A DNA stretch of 64,000 nucleotides from Thermincola ferriacetica (GCF_001263415.1 NZ_LGTE01000017.1:1-64000), one strand, 5' to 3'; shown: positions 1 through 8,209, counted from the first letter of the stretch. Numbers and translations are program-made. Notes: a model not told the origin generated them from the letters alone.

Positions 1-2
1 GT

Positions 3-89
3 TCCCGCATGTTCGAAGATGGCGAAGGCCGCCGGGAAGTCCGGCACTCAACTTATCAGGGTGCCAAGGCTGTCGATAAGGGAGGTTAA
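3..89 (+). other. possible 3' end of a CDS entering from the left
   Basis: One plus-strand frame is open from the window edge to a TAA at 87-89 and encodes a 28-residue polar tail (…EDGEGRREVRHSTYQGAKAVDKGG). The stop codon lies inside the terminal inverted repeat of the element at 80-198, so the repeat would supply the end of the protein. I do not recognise the tail, and one other frame is also open here, so this is only a possibility. Confidence 0.22.
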
Positions 90-198
90 ATGTTTTCCGG
101 AGCGGGGCTTAAATCGTCCATCGGTCCGCGAGCCGCGTAAGCGGGAGCGGTTATCCGATGGAGATTTCGCCCGGAGCGGAGGAATCATTTAACCTCCC
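80..198. repeat. inverted-repeat element, copy 1 (119 bp, MITE/REP-like)
   Basis: The ends are a perfect 13-bp inverted repeat, GGGAGGTTAAATG (80-92) and its complement (186-198). Inside is a second perfect 8-bp stem, TCCATCGG (117-124) with CCGATGGA (155-162), and a small CCGC/GCGG hairpin. The same termini and subterminal sequence recur in opposite orientation at 56271-56489. There is no coding capacity. The nested stems suggest a non-autonomous mobile or REP-type structured repeat. Confidence 0.85.
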
Positions 199-491
199 CT
201 TTTCCAATCTGCGGCACGCAACATATGCTGAGTAACCGGACGGGAGGCGGCCTGACTTATTAGAAATGCAACATGAGCCATCGAGTTCGGGAACGCTGCC
301 TGCCTGGCCAGGTTTTGCAGCACAAAGCTCCTTGGTAGCGGAGAACCCCACCCACCCCTTCCGTGGTCGAAGGAAGGCGTAGCCCCGGAGCAACGGTTGT
401 TTCACCGGAACAGCGGCATCCGCAGAGCAACGTTGTTGCACCGTACAGCGACAAGATGCCTTCTGTGCCCCGCACAGCGAAGCTGTCAGCT
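199..491. other. non-coding stretch with short dispersed repeats
   Basis: No convincing gene is present: the frames open here lack ribosome binding sites and family resemblance. The stretch holds two tandem, imperfect copies of a dispersed motif, GGAGCAACGGTTGTTTCACC at 387-406 and a shorter variant at 425-442. I looked for 6S, SRP, RNase P and tmRNA signatures and found none. It lies directly downstream of the minus-strand Tad operon. Confidence 0.5.
387..442 (+). repeat. dispersed 20-bp repeat, two adjacent copies
   Basis: GGAGCAACGGTTGTTTCACC at 387-406 is followed by a degenerate copy at 425-442 in which GCAAC and GTTGC can pair as a hairpin. Near-identical copies occur at 29731-29750 (minus) and 41969-41988 (plus), always between genes. 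Confidence 0.65.
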
Positions 492-1235
492 TCATTTCTT
501 TAATTTGGTGACTGTTACTTTAATTAGACTTGTATCCGCGCCGGGCCCGGCGGTGATGATGTACTCGCCAATTCTCCACCTCTGTATTGGGAGGTCTTTG
601 GCAGGGCCGGTTTTTAGGGACAAATAATCAACTATTTCCCGGACTTTTTCCGGCGGAAACTTGCTGCTTAATATGGCCTGGACATCTGCCAACTGTTTGT
701 CCAGGTCTTTTTCTAAAGAAATCAAAATGCCGATATCAGTCTGCTCCGGATTTTCCGCCGGCGGAATTTCGTAGGTTAAATCTGTTTTATCAGGTATGTT
801 ATAACCGTTATTGACAAGTACTTTCGCTGTTTTGGTTTGTGCTTTCCAGTCCACCCCGGCGCCTAGAGTTTCACAAATGAAGCGCAGGGGAACCATAGTT
901 CTCCCATTATGCAAGGTGGCCGCAGTCTCCAAAAACAAAGTTTCACTATTGACCACTGCTTTATTTTCGCCAATTTTCAAGATGATTGTTGTGCATCCCC
1001 GTTGGATGGTGACTTTCTTGTCGTTACCGTCCCAATTTACGTGTGCACCCAGGAATTTACCTACAAAACGGACCGGGACCAATATATGGTTGCAGGCGTT
1101 AAGATAAGGCTGAGCATCGGGGAAAGAAACAGGCTCACCGTTTACGTTGACCTTTATAGTTGTTTGTGCCCAGGCAAAAGAAATATTAAATACAATGGCC
1201 AGGAAAGGTAATATAAATACAAAAGCCCTTTTCAT
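492..1235 (-). CDS. exported protein with copper amine oxidase N-terminal (stalk) domains
   Basis: This 247-residue protein has a clear N-terminal signal peptide (hydrophobic stretch about 5-20, ending in an AWAQ cleavage-like site). It is followed by two stalk-like copper amine oxidase N-terminal repeats at roughly residues 30-140, with the family signatures PVRFVGKFLGA, VNWDG and VPLRFICETLGAGVDW. No copper amine oxidase catalytic domain is present. In Clostridia these domains are extracellular modules whose exact role is unclear; cell-wall association is inferred. The C-terminal ~90 residues are a charged unique region. It is the last gene of the Tad pilus operon, 33 bp after the CpaB-like gene, so a surface role linked to the pilus is plausible. 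GGCGG precedes the ATG start. Confidence 0.8.
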   Translation of the reverse strand: MKRAFVFILPFLAIVFNISFAWAQTTIKVNVNGEPVSFPDAQPYLNACNHILVPVRFVGKFLGAHVNWDGNDKKVTIQRGCTTIILKIGENKAVVNSETLFLETAATLHNGRTMVPLRFICETLGAGVDWKAQTKTAKVLVNNGYNIPDKTDLTYEIPPAENPEQTDIGILISLEKDLDKQLADVQAILSSKFPPEKVREIVDYLSLKTGPAKDLPIQRWRIGEYIITAGPGADTSLIKVTVTKLKK

Positions 1236-1268
1236 TGTTCAACCCGCCTTGTATCGGAAAAGAATTGG

Positions 1269-2141
1269 CTAACGGGGCCTGGTTCGGGGCCCGGTGGAAG
1301 CAACATCATTTGTTTGAGCTGCCGCAGGAATTGTTTTTTGGACCGGTGCCGAAACCTGCGGCGCGGTGGGTCTGGACGGTCCTGCGGCAGGACTGGTATT
1401 GGGTTTAGGGACCGGCTTGGATACCGGTGCGCCATTAGTTTGCTTATGTTCAGCTATTTTAGAGGCTGTTTTTATGTCGACACCGACGGGAGCCAGATAA
1501 ATTTTACCGGTTTCTTGATACAGCACCAATAATTTCGCAACGGGAACAGTTGTTTCTAAAACGGCTACTGTTGGCATAGCCTCTTTTCCTTTTCCAGCGA
1601 CATTGGTGGCCTGGGAATTTAATACCTGTTTAACTAAGATATTGCCCAGAAGCGGATTTTCGTTGGGAGTGATGACTGTATCCTGTTCGCTCCGGTCGTT
1701 GGCCGGTTTAAACACCAATGCATTTACCTTTACACCAGGTTTTATGTTGGCGCCCGCTGACTTGACAAGATTTGTTTCTACCCCCACCAGAACTTTATTA
1801 TCTGTCAAAGAAATGGCTTTGCCGAAGGGATTGCTGTCTTCATCGACAATTCTGGATTTCCTGATGATATCTCCCGCGCCGATACCCAATTTTCCGGCAT
1901 ACCATTTTTTCTTTTCCAGGTATTTCGGATCTGTTACTGCATCTTCGGGGATAGAAGACCTGACTTTTTTGACCAGTTCATATTTGGTAATTGGGTTATA
2001 GGGAGTAACTGTTTCTTTTGCCACAACAACGGGCTTTAAATCGGTGTGTTGGGCTATATATGATTTGTTTAATATGAAGGTGGTGACGGCCAGCAGCAGG
2101 CCGGTAATCAGGACGAAGGTTATTTTAAGCCATTTTTTCAA
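1269..2141 (-). CDS. cpaB: CpaB/RcpC-like Flp pilus assembly protein (SAF domain)
   Basis: This is a 290-residue protein with one N-terminal membrane anchor (about 6-25). A SAF-type region follows at about 36-105 (PVVVAKETVTPYNPITKYEL… then GIGAGDIIRKSRIV), and a second beta-rich part at about 110-235. The C-terminal ~55 residues are rich in Pro, Ala, Ser and Thr and look disordered. CpaB/RcpC proteins are periplasmic or extracytoplasmic Tad pilus assembly factors. In Gram-negatives they work with the secretin, which is absent here as expected for a monoderm or secretin-free system. The start is TTG at 2141, preceded by a strong GGAGGAG site. It belongs to the minus-strand Tad operon. Confidence 0.8.
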   Translation of the reverse strand: MKKWLKITFVLITGLLLAVTTFILNKSYIAQHTDLKPVVVAKETVTPYNPITKYELVKKVRSSIPEDAVTDPKYLEKKKWYAGKLGIGAGDIIRKSRIVDEDSNPFGKAISLTDNKVLVGVETNLVKSAGANIKPGVKVNALVFKPANDRSEQDTVITPNENPLLGNILVKQVLNSQATNVAGKGKEAMPTVAVLETTVPVAKLLVLYQETGKIYLAPVGVDIKTASKIAEHKQTNGAPVSKPVPKPNTSPAAGPSRPTAPQVSAPVQKTIPAAAQTNDVASTGPRTRPR

Positions 2142-2153
2142 AGTCTTCTCCTC

Positions 2154-2600
2154 CTACTCTGTTCCGCAATAGGTGGTCAGTTGGAATTGGTTTTTTCTGA
2201 TAGTAATCGGGATGGTCGGTTGGCCAAACATAGTGGGGGACATAATTGCTACGGAAGTCGAGACAATCCCCGAAACATAAGGCTTATCTGCAGGGACGTC
2301 GGGATTGCCCTGGTTTATTTCGATGGTAAAGGTAGTGTCCTTCATTAAGTCGTTTTCGAAAAACTCGTTGAGGTTAAGGTTTTCTTTGAAAGTTGCCTCT
2401 GCTGCCGCCCGGGCTAATTCCTCATCGACATATATGGTTCCCAGTTTGGCGTCTTCTTCTTTGATGCCCTGGATCAATGCTGCATCCAGTGCGTGTTCCA
2501 TTGCGGTGTAAATCTTATTGTATGTTACATAGATTTTACCTACTTCCATGATAATGACGCTGATTAAAAGAGCGCCCAGCATGGACCATAAGGTTTTCAT
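2154..2600 (-). CDS. TadE/TadG-like minor pseudopilin or pilus accessory protein
   Basis: This 148-residue protein has a single N-terminal transmembrane helix (about 5-24) and a short extracytoplasmic domain with a beta-rich C-terminus. Its size, topology and position between the Flp-like pilin and the cpaB-like gene match TadE/TadG-like minor pseudopilins, but no diagnostic motif is visible and sequence similarity is weak. The mature part carries several acidic residues and one cysteine near the C-terminus (TTYCGTE). GGGGGGAT precedes the ATG. It lies 5 bp after the neighbouring TadE-like gene, implying co-translation. Confidence 0.6.
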   Translation of the reverse strand: MKTLWSMLGALLISVIIMEVGKIYVTYNKIYTAMEHALDAALIQGIKEEDAKLGTIYVDEELARAAAEATFKENLNLNEFFENDLMKDTTFTIEINQGNPDVPADKPYVSGIVSTSVAIMSPTMFGQPTIPITIRKNQFQLTTYCGTE

Positions 2601-2605
2601 CCGGT

Positions 2606-3028
2606 TTATCCCCCCGGTTGCTTAAACATCTGCGCGACACCTGATAACCTTACTCGGATGGGTACAATAATTTCTTTATTCAAAGGTTTCAGTGAACGTA
2701 CTTTGTAAGTTGTGGAAATTTCCAGAGTAACCATATCGCCCCTGTTGATGTTTTCGTCTGTCAATGTCCGTTCATCTATTTTAACCCTGGTTGGGTCCAG
2801 GCCTACCTTTGTTAACATATCGTTGTAAAAGGCTTCGGCCCTTTCATCCCAACCGTTGTACATTTTCATTACCGTTAAAGTTTCTGAGACGACGGTCCGC
2901 AGTTTTTGGTTGGTTACATAAATGCCGAAAATATCTACGCCCATATACAGGACCATACATACTATCAGAATTAGAACGGGGAGAGTAAGCATACTTTCTC
3001 CCTTTTGGTCATGCCACAGCGCAAACAT
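2606..3028 (-). CDS. TadE-like pseudopilin
   Basis: This 140-residue protein starts with a short cytosolic leader containing QKGES, then a hydrophobic helix at about 14-36. That is the class III prepilin-like layout of TadE proteins (basic leader, Gly, Glu, helix). The remaining ~100 residues form an extracytoplasmic domain rich in Thr and Val. In Tad systems such proteins are minor pseudopilins needed for Flp pilus assembly or retraction. The gene begins 4 bp after the pilin stop codon within the same operon. The family assignment rests on topology and context. Confidence 0.65.
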   Translation of the reverse strand: MFALWHDQKGESMLTLPVLILIVCMVLYMGVDIFGIYVTNQKLRTVVSETLTVMKMYNGWDERAEAFYNDMLTKVGLDPTRVKIDERTLTDENINRGDMVTLEISTTYKVRSLKPLNKEIIVPIRVRLSGVAQMFKQPGG

Positions 3029-3032
3029 GGTA

Positions 3033-3248
3033 TCAACCGCCTGCGCCGGTTTCCGTTATTTTTTCAATATTAGCCTCAACATCGGCCCAGAAATCGCCTA
3101 GCCAACCGGTGATGGCTCCATGCAAGATTGTCACAATAGTTACGGTAAGCAGGGCTCCTACAATCCAACCCACCATACCTTCGCCTCTTTCATCTTTTAA
3201 ATAGCGTCTGAACAGTAATTCTGCATGTATTTTCAATAAATACAACAT
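3033..3248 (-). CDS. Flp-like type IVb pilin candidate
   Basis: This 71-residue protein carries the Flp pilin pattern: a basic leader, then DERGEGMVGWIVGALL and a hydrophobic helix (about 26-45). It is followed by a short acidic tail ending in GAGG. In Flp pilins the leader is cut by a prepilin peptidase after Gly and the helix packs in the fibre core. The usual Glu-Tyr pair is not intact (Gly-Trp here), so it may be a variant major pilin or a minor one. AAGGAGAGG lies six bases before the ATG. It is the smallest gene of the operon and sits between tadC and the TadE-like genes. Confidence 0.68.
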   Translation of the reverse strand: MLYLLKIHAELLFRRYLKDERGEGMVGWIVGALLTVTIVTILHGAITGWLGDFWADVEANIEKITETGAGG

Positions 3249-3264
3249 TTTTCAACCTCTCCTT

Positions 3265-4176
3265 CTAAAAGATTTTGTTCACGTTGGAAAACAGATTTAC
3301 TGCGGTTAAGGCCAAAGCCGCCAAAGCATGGGCAATCATAATTCCTTTGAGGAAAACAACTTTTTCCGGTTTATTTTTGGTAAGCTCTTCCAGAGACAGT
3401 TTTCTTAGGTCTCTAATATCATCCTCGATATTGGCAAAGTAACTTTCTGCCTGTTCGTACCCTACCTCCATACCTACTTTCAGAGCCGCGACAAACTTAA
3501 CCATTACCGGCAATCCAAAGTCCTGGGCAAATTCGTCCAGGGCCTGAGCGGGCCGCATGATCTGCATATCATTTATCAATCTTTCCACTATTTTGCTTAA
3601 CCTGGGTCCGGAATTTTCCTGGACCTTTTTTAAAGCAGATAGGTAATCCTTGCCGCTGGCCAAACTGATGCGCATTTTGTCAATAAGTTCGGGTATATCT
3701 TTAACCACTTCGTTTTGCCATGCTTTAAACCGTTTTTTCACCATTTGGGCCTGGCCGACCATAATCAGAATTATGGCCACAGGATAAAGAAGAAAATACA
3801 GCTCAAATCCCGTAACTAAAGGCAAGACCAGCATAACGGAACCGGCTAAAACTGCAGTTACTATATGGTCAGCCAACAGCCGTTCGGGTTTCTTTTTCTC
3901 TCCCATCATTTTAAGCATATTTCTCAGGTCGTAGCCGAAGAGTTTTTGCAGGTCAAGCGCTTTTTCTATTTTGGGGAGAAAATCAGCTACCAGGCTGACT
4001 AGCTTGCCGTCTTTTCTTCTTTGTAGTTCGTATTCACTCAAAGTAATGTCGCCGGCCTTCAATATTGCCCTGACAACTTTTCTGTCTTTGGCAAACAAAA
4101 GAGAGCCCAACCAGATTGTCAACAAAAAAGCAGCTACAGGCAGAATATATGACCAAATTATAGCAATAGGCTTCAC
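3265..4176 (-). CDS. tadC: TadC-like inner membrane platform protein (T2SS F domain)
   Basis: This 303-residue protein has transmembrane helices at about 8-28, two more near 105-145 and one at the C-terminus (about 275-300). A cytosolic type II secretion F-like domain at about 155-265 contains ELIDKMRISLASGKDYLSALKKV. TadC pairs with TadB to form the membrane platform on which the TadA ATPase drives pilin assembly. The GTG start at 4176 is preceded by GAAAGAAGG. It follows the tadB-like gene by 15 bp. The assignment to TadC rather than TadB rests on gene order. Confidence 0.85.
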   Translation of the reverse strand: MKPIAIIWSYILPVAAFLLTIWLGSLLFAKDRKVVRAILKAGDITLSEYELQRRKDGKLVSLVADFLPKIEKALDLQKLFGYDLRNMLKMMGEKKKPERLLADHIVTAVLAGSVMLVLPLVTGFELYFLLYPVAIILIMVGQAQMVKKRFKAWQNEVVKDIPELIDKMRISLASGKDYLSALKKVQENSGPRLSKIVERLINDMQIMRPAQALDEFAQDFGLPVMVKFVAALKVGMEVGYEQAESYFANIEDDIRDLRKLSLEELTKNKPEKVVFLKGIMIAHALAALALTAVNLFSNVNKIF

Positions 4177-4191
4177 CTTCTTTCCCAGGGT

Positions 4192-5064
4192 CTATAGTTC
4201 TTCAAGTTTCAGGCTGAGGTAGTCTTCTCCCTTAATCAACACAACCATGGTTGAAATTATGTATAAAAAAATCAGGACCTTGCCGGAAAAAGTGTCTAAA
4301 AAAATGTTTGTGTTATCTGTGTTCATAAAGGAAAGGACTACCGGGAAGAGCCAGGATGCGATTACTACCGAGAACAGTTCCCGTTTTTTCTTCCTGGTAG
4401 TTATTTGCAGGGCTTCAATAGCCTTAATATCGCTTTCGATGGACTCTACCGCTTTTTTCATCGCTGCCAGGGCTTCGGTAGAGTAACCCTCCTGGTGTGC
4501 TAACAAGAGTGTTTCAATAAAAGTGTTAAATTTACGGTAAGACACCTTGACTTTTAAATTTTCCAAAGCTAGCTGAACACCTATGCCCACACCAACGTCT
4601 TTGACAAATTCTTGGGCCAGGGTTTTCATCGGCTCAAAGCAATCTTTTTGGGTCATTTCAAAAGCTTTTACTATGCTGTGGTGGTCTACCAAATGCGCAA
4701 TCAAGATTCGCGCAAAATCCGGTATGGCAACCATCAGGGTCATTCTTTCGCGTTTTTTGTAACGCTGCACGATAAAGCGCGGCAGATAGTATCCGGCTAC
4801 AACCCCGGCAACAATTATCAAAGGGTTTTTAAAGATTAATGCTAAAACCAGACCGATACCTATAGCGAACAACACGATAGCCAAAAATTCTTTTGTGGTA
4901 ATGTTCCAACCTGCATCCTTAGCCTGATCGCTGACCTGGCTGTAACCGAAATAGTGCACAAGGTTCAGTTGGCGTCGAACAGTACTTTTCTTGCGGTCTA
5001 ACAGCAGTGAGCCGGCCATGATAACCCAAAAGAAAATGAATAGGGCCGGTATAATAGATATCAT
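4192..5064 (-). CDS. tadB: TadB-like inner membrane platform protein
   Basis: This 290-residue protein has helices near the N-terminus (about 3-22), a pair at about 62-98 and a C-terminal pair (about 225-280). A cytosolic T2SS-F-like domain lies at about 115-215. Together with the TadC-like protein it would form the assembly platform of the Flp pilus. The start ATG overlaps the stop codon of the tadA-like gene (ATGA), and GGAGGTGAAGG lies just upstream, so the two are translationally coupled. Confidence 0.85.
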   Translation of the reverse strand: MISIIPALFIFFWVIMAGSLLLDRKKSTVRRQLNLVHYFGYSQVSDQAKDAGWNITTKEFLAIVLFAIGIGLVLALIFKNPLIIVAGVVAGYYLPRFIVQRYKKRERMTLMVAIPDFARILIAHLVDHHSIVKAFEMTQKDCFEPMKTLAQEFVKDVGVGIGVQLALENLKVKVSYRKFNTFIETLLLAHQEGYSTEALAAMKKAVESIESDIKAIEALQITTRKKKRELFSVVIASWLFPVVLSFMNTDNTNIFLDTFSGKVLIFLYIISTMVVLIKGEDYLSLKLEEL

Positions 5065-6452
5065 TGACCTTCACCTCCTGTACCGGGAAGGGTTTGCCAT
5101 TTCCTGATGCGCTCTTCAGGAATAAGGTTGTTGCGCCATTTTTCTGCCAAGGAAGCGGATATTCTACCTACCCGTTCATGGCAACCTAATACCTTGCCGT
5201 CCTTTTCGCCCGTTTTTCTCCACCGGAAGATGGGGTTGACGATGGGTTTTTTAGCTCCTTCATAGCCTATGAGTTCTACAATTTCGGTAATAATGCGTTG
5301 GGATTTAATTTTTTGCTGGAAGAAGATTAAGTCCACGTTGTCAGCTAATTGGGCGGCAATAACGTCGTCGTTATATCCGTCGCCGGCCAGTTGCACAATC
5401 CGGATGGCGGCATGCCTGGCTGAACTGCAGTGAATAGTCATATAGAGGGCATGCCCGGTGTTCATGGCTTCATGAGCCTGTCTTGCCGCTTCACTGAAAC
5501 GCACTTCGCCGATGATAATTTTAAAAGGGCGCATGCGGAGACTGACGCCCGTTAATTTGGCGATGTCATATCTGCGAGATGGTTTTTCATGGGGTTTTGT
5601 TTCCAGCGCCACGATGTTTCTGTATTCTTTATAGGCATGTTTTTGCCGGAGCATCATTTCCGGGGAGTCCTCTATGGTGATAATCCGTTCATGCTTGTCC
5701 AGGTAGAGGGGAAGCCTGATCAGGGTAGTAGTTTTTCCTGAGTTGGTTGAACCGCCGATGATAATGTTGGAACCTCCCGGAACGGCATCTTTAAAAAACT
5801 CAATAATTTCCTCATTGAGGGTGCCTGTTTCGATCAGGTACTCGTCGCTCAGGATATCCGGAGAAAACTTGCGTATAGAAACAGCCGGGCCGTCACTGCA
5901 TATGCCGCCCCGGTCCTTGCCAAGAACTGCACAGATTCTGAACCCTTCAAACTGGGAATCCACATGAGGTTCGTTGGCGGTAAGGCTTTTGCCCATAGGC
6001 AGCAGCATTTTGTCAATTACCCGGTAAAGGTGGTCTTCATCCTGGAAAGCCAGGTCCGGGCGGTAGACCTCTTCTCCGTTTACTTCCAGGTATATATCGT
6101 AAGGTCCGTTGATCTCAATGTTGGAAACAGTAGGGTCATCCAGAGCATCCTGTATTGGCCCCAGATGCACTATCTCGTTCTGCAGCGTTTGAATCTGTTT
6201 TTCCAGCGAGAGGCCGGGAATGTGTAAATCGGCGTTTTCCTTGATATAGTCAGCGATAATAAGCAGCAGCTCAGCCCGGCATTCCCTGGACATCAGAGAC
6301 TTGGCAAACAGGTGGGAATGACGTTCTCGCAGGTAAAACCTGACCTGTTCCGCTATTTTATAGATTTTTTCCGTTGCGGAGATAACCGCTTCCTCTATAA
6401 CCGGTTGAGCGACCGTTCTGTGTTCGTAAGGCCTGAACAATGTAACTGTCAT
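5061..6452 (-). CDS. tadA: TadA/CpaF-family secretion ATPase
   Basis: This 463-residue protein has the secretion-ATPase (VirB11/PulE) fold. An N-terminal domain is followed by the Walker A motif GGSTNSGKTTTL at about residue 236, an Asp box (IITIEDSPEM), a Walker B-like IIIGEVRFSEA and a His box (MTIHCSSARHAA). It would power assembly of the Flp pilus as a cytosolic hexamer docked to TadB/TadC. The start overlaps the stop of the TadZ-like gene by ATGA. Replacement of the usual GEVRG context by GEVRF is a minor deviation. This is the most confidently identified member of the operon. Confidence 0.92.
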   Translation of the reverse strand: MTVTLFRPYEHRTVAQPVIEEAVISATEKIYKIAEQVRFYLRERHSHLFAKSLMSRECRAELLLIIADYIKENADLHIPGLSLEKQIQTLQNEIVHLGPIQDALDDPTVSNIEINGPYDIYLEVNGEEVYRPDLAFQDEDHLYRVIDKMLLPMGKSLTANEPHVDSQFEGFRICAVLGKDRGGICSDGPAVSIRKFSPDILSDEYLIETGTLNEEIIEFFKDAVPGGSNIIIGGSTNSGKTTTLIRLPLYLDKHERIITIEDSPEMMLRQKHAYKEYRNIVALETKPHEKPSRRYDIAKLTGVSLRMRPFKIIIGEVRFSEAARQAHEAMNTGHALYMTIHCSSARHAAIRIVQLAGDGYNDDVIAAQLADNVDLIFFQQKIKSQRIITEIVELIGYEGAKKPIVNPIFRWRKTGEKDGKVLGCHERVGRISASLAEKWRNNLIPEERIRKWQTLPGTGGEGQ

Positions 6453-7207
6453 CCCGTAACCACCTGTTCTTGTTTAAGATGTTGATTTTTGGCAGTCGTG
6501 CTAGACCCCTGGTCAGCCAGCGCATGGACAATTTTATGCAGGGGGAGGACTGGACATTTGAGCACTTTTTGTATTTCTTCGTAATATTGCGGCGAGGTGG
6601 TGATAGTTGTGGCGAGAAAAGCGTTTACGTCAATGTCATAAGCATCAACCAATCGTTCTTTGTTGATTAAGGTCCACGCCAAATCTGAAGGGTCGTCCAC
6701 CACTAATATGATTGTGTTGGCCTGTTTTAAAGCAAAAAAGGTCATAGGCGAGACCAGTACCCCCTGGCAGTCAAAAATAATAACGCTGTAACCTTTTTTC
6801 CTTGCTCGATTGATAAAGTGAGCGGGGAAGGATTGCAATGTTTGATTGTTTTCAACTTTATGCACCACCGGGTGATCGGGCAAAGCGTAAGCGTTTGCCG
6901 CCAGTATGGCCAGGTTATCGTTAACCTTTTGGCAAAAGTCAATTGGTGAACTGTTTTTTCTTTCATATTCCAATATAGCCGCATCGGTATGCAGAGTACG
7001 GTCCAAACAATCGGCCTGTAAGGCAAGACGGGGGATCCCCATGCAGGGAAGTTCCACAAGGGCGATGGTGGTATGCCTGGCAATATGATTAGCCAAAGGC
7101 CAACTGACTTTTGCTGTATTTAAGCCTGCCGGGCTCCAAACAGTTATCACCTGTTCCTTTACGGTTAACACTTCTTTTGTTTTTTTGAAAAAGAGCAATA
7201 GTAGCAC
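6449..7207 (-). CDS. tadZ: TadZ/CpaE-like ParA/MinD-fold protein with degenerate Walker A
   Basis: This 252-residue protein resembles atypical ParA/MinD ATPases of Tad operons. The position normally occupied by the deviant Walker A motif (KGGxGKT) reads WSPAGLNTAKVS, which lacks the Gly-Lys-Thr. The later strands are kept, for example SVIIFDCQGVLVSP and IILVVDDPSDLAW. TadZ/CpaE proteins localise the pilus machine at the pole, and several family members have lost ATPase residues. Start: GTG at 7207 with GAAAGG upstream. An alternative in-frame GTG lies 12 codons later (VLTVKEQ). It is the first gene of the operon. Confidence 0.7.
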   Translation of the reverse strand: MLLLLFFKKTKEVLTVKEQVITVWSPAGLNTAKVSWPLANHIARHTTIALVELPCMGIPRLALQADCLDRTLHTDAAILEYERKNSSPIDFCQKVNDNLAILAANAYALPDHPVVHKVENNQTLQSFPAHFINRARKKGYSVIIFDCQGVLVSPMTFFALKQANTIILVVDDPSDLAWTLINKERLVDAYDIDVNAFLATTITTSPQYYEEIQKVLKCPVLPLHKIVHALADQGSSTTAKNQHLKQEQVVTG

Positions 7208-7261
7208 CTGCCTTTCCCAAAATATGTGCCATATTTTATAAAAAGTGAAACACCATTTCCA

Positions 7262-7267
7262 ATTATA
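7262..7267 (-). promoter_or_regulatory. candidate -10 box of the Tad operon
   Basis: On the minus strand TATAAT occurs about 55 bp upstream of the first Tad gene. No good -35 box is found 16-18 bp further upstream, so the promoter may be weak or need an activator. Confidence 0.35.
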
Positions 7268-7412
7268 CAGAAAAGTTTCTGAAAATTCTGTCGAACACTG
7301 TCGGCAATATCAAAAAAATTTAGTATCTGTCAGATAAAGCAGGAAAATCCGTAAATGTTGCTGAAAAGTAAATTATTTGTAATATTAGACGAAACCCGCG
7401 CATCTGAAAAAA

Positions 7413-7421
7413 TGTTATAAT
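7413..7421 (+). promoter_or_regulatory. extended -10 promoter of the PAP2 gene
   Basis: TGTTATAAT forms an extended -10 element about 70 bp upstream of the PAP2 start. No recognisable -35 is needed for this class. The 7208-7491 interval is the divergent control region between the Tad operon and this gene; I saw nothing else in it. Confidence 0.5.
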
Positions 7422-7491
7422 AGGTAAAAAAGAATACACTCAGAATGGACTCAATTCCGGAAGTTTGTCTGCATCAGGGGAGGGATATTGG

Positions 7492-8166
7492 ATGGCGCAA
7501 GTTAAGGGAAATCTGGTATCATTCCTGTTAATGCTCTCAATCCCAATAATCAATGTGTCCTATGTTATCCTCAACAACCCTGGCCGGGGTGTACACAGCA
7601 TGGTAACGGTAGCGGACAGGTGGATACCCTTTGTAAAGGTTTTTGTGCTGCCATATCTGGGCTGGTACATATTCATTTTTATCCTACTATGCTATTTTTG
7701 CTTTAAAGACAGGCAAACTTACTATACTACATTAATTGCCTTGAACATGACCCTCTTGCTGAGTTACCTGATATTTTATTTCTACCAGACTACTGTTCCC
7801 AGGCCTGAATTGGTGGGAGCCGATATCCTGACCAGGTTGATGGCTTTTGTATACAGTAAGGACCAACCATATAACTGTTTTCCCAGTATTCACGTCTCGA
7901 CAAGCTACCTGATGGTGAAAGCCTTACGGGTCAGCCCGTTAAGAAACAGAATTAACAGCGTGGCAGTACGGATTATTGCCGGTATAATTATTCTGTCGAC
8001 TTTATTTGTGAAGCAGCATGTCATTTTGGATGTCCTGGGGGGTATTCTCCTGGCAGATATTATCTTTGACGTGGTCTATAATTATAATTTTGCGGCGAAA
8101 GCTGCTGCCTGGGGAAAGAGAACATATGCCCAGTTAGTCAGAAAGCTTGACTTGGAAATTGATTAA
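7492..8166 (+). CDS. PAP2-superfamily membrane phosphatase
   Basis: This 224-residue protein has about six transmembrane helices. The PAP2 phosphatase signature is split in the usual way: FPSIHVSTS (PSxH motif, about residue 133) and a later VKQHVILDVLGG (HxxxD motif, about residue 178). The first motif is reduced to a single Arg-Pro (PRPEL). This arrangement resembles the PAP2_3 group (inositol phosphotransferase/sphingomyelin synthase-like) rather than classical BcrC. The substrate is unknown; a lipid phosphate is likely. The start is ATG 7492, because AGGGGAGGG ends about 7 bp before it; an upstream TTG at 7465 has no such site. It is monocistronic and divergent from the Tad operon. Confidence 0.8.
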   Translation: MAQVKGNLVSFLLMLSIPIINVSYVILNNPGRGVHSMVTVADRWIPFVKVFVLPYLGWYIFIFILLCYFCFKDRQTYYTTLIALNMTLLLSYLIFYFYQTTVPRPELVGADILTRLMAFVYSKDQPYNCFPSIHVSTSYLMVKALRVSPLRNRINSVAVRIIAGIIILSTLFVKQHVILDVLGGILLADIIFDVVYNYNFAAKAAAWGKRTYAQLVRKLDLEID

Positions 8167-8209
8167 GGAATCAGGTATTAGGCAAGATTCAGGCCTCCTC
8201 AAATTTGCC

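Noticed and set aside
199-491. Possible stable RNA (6S, SRP, RNase P or tmRNA) in the leading gap
   Set aside because: None of the conserved blocks of these RNAs could be found on either strand.
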